From positions 1-64,000 of the forward strand of contig NZ_JBKDZH010000032.1 in NCBI RefSeq assembly GCF_047971185.1: 64,000 bases of DNA, given 5' to 3'. The translations under genes and the position numbers were made by a program. This DNA is from Kluyvera sp047971185. Its GTDB lineage: Bacteria > Pseudomonadota > Gammaproteobacteria > Enterobacterales > Enterobacteriaceae. The stretch's first letter is position 1. The number at the start of each line of letters is the position of its first letter. The notes below the pieces were generated by a model. That model was not told where the DNA came from. It saw only the letters and a program-made list of their open reading frames with translations, and searched no databases. Shown here piece by piece: positions 62,467 to 64,000 of this stretch.

Positions 62467-62856
62467 ATGAAAAAGATAGCTAAATGGTTTGCTGTTTTCG
62501 CCTTCATTGGCCTGCTGGCGGGCTGCGCGCGTACCGCGCCAATCGAACAAATTAATACCGTGGTCGCGGCGGGTCATACCACCGACCAGATGAAAAACGC
62601 CATTCTGATGGCGGGCATTCAGCGCCAGTGGATCATGACCGATGCCGACCCTGGCGTCATCAAAGCCACGCAGAAAGCACGCGATCACTCCGCTACGGTA
62701 AATATCAAATATACCGCCACCAGCTATTCCATCATTTACGATAGCAGCTTCAACCTGATGGCTTCCGGCGGAAGTATTCATAAAAATTACAACCGTTGGG
62801 TCAGAAACCTCGACAAAGACATCCAGGTGAACCTGGCGGCCGCGACGCTGAAGTAA
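62467..62856 (+). CDS. Small lipoprotein of unknown function
   Basis: A 129-residue protein with a lipoprotein signal and lipobox LLAGC (Cys19), then a mature domain of about 110 residues (TTDQMKNAILMAGIQRQWIMTD; ATVNIKYTATSYSIIYD; NYNRWVRNLDKDIQVNL). The mature part resembles small outer-membrane lipoproteins common in enterics, but I cannot name the family. The gene is single, with GGAAATCAGT before the ATG and a hairpin after the stop. Confidence 0.78.
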   Translation: MKKIAKWFAVFAFIGLLAGCARTAPIEQINTVVAAGHTTDQMKNAILMAGIQRQWIMTDADPGVIKATQKARDHSATVNIKYTATSYSIIYDSSFNLMASGGSIHKNYNRWVRNLDKDIQVNLAAATLK

Positions 62857-62865
62857 GTTTACGCG

Positions 62866-62885
62866 AAGCCTGCTGCGGCAGGCTT
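62866..62885 (+). terminator. Hairpin after the lipoprotein gene
   Basis: AAGCCTGC (62866-62873) pairs with GCAGGCTT (62878-62885), loop TGCG, ten bases after the stop. The following T-run is poor. Confidence 0.6.
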
Positions 62886-62916
62886 AAATTCTGCCCCCTC
62901 AACAGACCCAAATAAT

Positions 62917-63975
62917 ATGTATAAACAGGACTCACTGAGCGCGCTGGAAGCAATCACCGAAGCGCAAAAAATTGCCTTTGCCCCGATGCTATTTCAGGCG
63001 GCCCTCAGCCTTCGTAATACCGGTATACTCACTTTTTTAGATCGGCAGGGTAAAAGCGGCGCGACGCTGGAAGATATTGCCGAGTGCTGTTCACTGAATG
63101 AATACGCAATTAGTATTCTTCTGGATATGGGGCTGAGTGGGCGAATCGTCACGGCAACCGATGACGTCTATTATTTAACCAAGGTTGGCCATTTTCTGCT
63201 GCACGATAAAATGACCAACGTAAATATGGATTTCACGCAGAATGTTTGTTATCAAGGATTATTCTTTCTCGAACACGCATTAAAGGAAGGTAAACCATCG
63301 GGGTTGAAAGTTTTCGGCGATTGGCCGACAATTTATCCTGCGTTATCCCAGCTTCCGGATACCACGCGGGAAAGCTGGTTTGCCTTCGATCATTATTACT
63401 CTGACGGCGCCTTCACTGAAGCTCTTCCGCGGGTTTTCGCCAGCCGCCCGGCAACATTGTATGATGTGGGCGGAAATACCGGTAAATGGGCGCTGCATTG
63501 TTGCCGATATGATGAGAATATTGCGGTAACGTTATTAGACCTGCCGCAGCAAATTGCGTTAGCGCGTGACAATATTGCGCAGGCAGGCATGGCTCATCGG
63601 GTTAATTTTCACGCGGTCGATATGTTAAGCGATGCGCCATTACCCCGTGACGCCGATATCTGGTGGATGAGTCAGTTTCTCGACTGTTTTTCACCGGAAC
63701 AAATTATTACCCTGTTGGGTAACGTCGCCGGCGCGATGAAACCGGGGGCCAGGCTGTGCATTATGGAGCTGTTCTGGGATGCGCAGAAATTTGAAGCCGC
63801 GGCGTTTAGCCTTAACGCAACGTCGCTGTACTTTACCTGCATGGCCAACGGCAACAGCCGGTTTTACAGCGCAGAGAAGTTTTATCACTATCTGGACCGC
63901 GCGGGGTTCCGGGTAGAAGAACGCCACGACAATCTGGGTATTGGTCATACCCTCCTGATTTGTCATAAGAAATAA
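62917..63975 (+). CDS. SAM-dependent methyltransferase (O-methyltransferase type)
   Basis: A 352-residue class I methyltransferase with the two-domain layout of small-molecule O-methyltransferases: an N-terminal helical dimerisation domain with a winged-helix-like part (SGATLEDIAECCSLNEYAISILLDMGL, about residues 46-72) and a Rossmann domain with SAM motif YDVGGNTGKWALHC (about residue 180), LLDLPQQIALA and CIMELFWD. Substrate unknown. There is no good ribosome site before the ATG at 62917; translation may depend on an AT-rich leader. It is the last gene in the window and appears complete. Confidence 0.82.
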   Translation: MYKQDSLSALEAITEAQKIAFAPMLFQAALSLRNTGILTFLDRQGKSGATLEDIAECCSLNEYAISILLDMGLSGRIVTATDDVYYLTKVGHFLLHDKMTNVNMDFTQNVCYQGLFFLEHALKEGKPSGLKVFGDWPTIYPALSQLPDTTRESWFAFDHYYSDGAFTEALPRVFASRPATLYDVGGNTGKWALHCCRYDENIAVTLLDLPQQIALARDNIAQAGMAHRVNFHAVDMLSDAPLPRDADIWWMSQFLDCFSPEQIITLLGNVAGAMKPGARLCIMELFWDAQKFEAAAFSLNATSLYFTCMANGNSRFYSAEKFYHYLDRAGFRVEERHDNLGIGHTLLICHKK

Positions 63976-64000
63976 TTCTACGGCGTCGCTATTTTATTTT

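Noticed and set aside
1..64000. CRISPR arrays, tRNA or rRNA genes, prophage or transposase genes
   Set aside because: None seen on reading both strands; no regularly spaced repeats and no integrase or transposase motifs in the translated frames.

Overview
The window looks like a chromosomal segment of a Klebsiella-like enterobacterium. The GC content is high, RutR, WrbA, YmdF and YccJ are recognisable at close to E. coli identity, a REP-like palindrome sits at the left edge, and a remnant of the Klebsiella chromosomal fosA gene is present. I saw no tRNA, rRNA, CRISPR array, integrase or transposase. The accessory character comes from successive catabolic cassettes.

Region 1 (1-10.8 kb) is backbone. 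It holds a MATE exporter, an LprI-like periplasmic protein, rutR, ymdF, a small exported protein, wrbA-yccJ, a four-gene polar amino-acid ABC transporter, a Spy/CpxP-like protein, a TetR regulator with a perfect operator-like palindrome, and a CadC-like/FidL-like membrane pair. The rutABCDEFG operon, which in E. coli lies between rutR and ymdF, is missing. A 30-codon fosA relic (10672-10764) keeps only the two ends of the gene.

Region 2 (11.2-22.1 kb) is a complete type II (GRM2) choline-utilisation microcompartment operon: three nearly identical shell genes, aldehyde dehydrogenase, pentameric vertex protein, alcohol dehydrogenase, the 1128-residue choline TMA-lyase CutC with its activase CutD, another shell gene, a PduL-type phosphotransacylase, a flavoprotein-like protein and two SMR transporters.

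Region 3 (22.7-35 kb) is an oligouronate locus, most likely for alginate oligosaccharides: TRAP transporter, cytoplasmic PL17-like lyase, FadR/GntR repressor, sodium-solute symporter and SDR reductase. Repeated TTAGT-N3-ACTAA palindromes precede the lyase and symporter genes, and a CRP-like site lies upstream of the TRAP genes. A diguanylate cyclase and a CSS-EAL phosphodiesterase bracket the locus.

Region 4 (35.5-52.5 kb) carries three luciferase-like flavin monooxygenases, an acyl-CoA-dehydrogenase-like flavoenzyme, an Eis-like acetyltransferase and two complete peptide-type ABC importers. I infer uptake and C-S bond cleavage of organosulfur compounds.

Region 5 (52.7-61.9 kb) is an oxidative catabolic cassette: an SDR, two HpaA/PobR-like AraC regulators, a NIPSNAP protein, an Old Yellow Enzyme, a KstD-like flavoprotein and an unusual single-chain P450. 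The P450 chain reads [2Fe-2S]-FAD-NAD reductase, then a GntR-type FCD ligand domain, then P450, and is broken here by one frameshift. An identical 19-bp motif lies in front of one AraC gene and in front of the P450 gene, where it forms an inverted repeat. The substrate is not evident. This is the most novel-looking system in the window.

The right end has a small lipoprotein and an O-methyltransferase-like gene.
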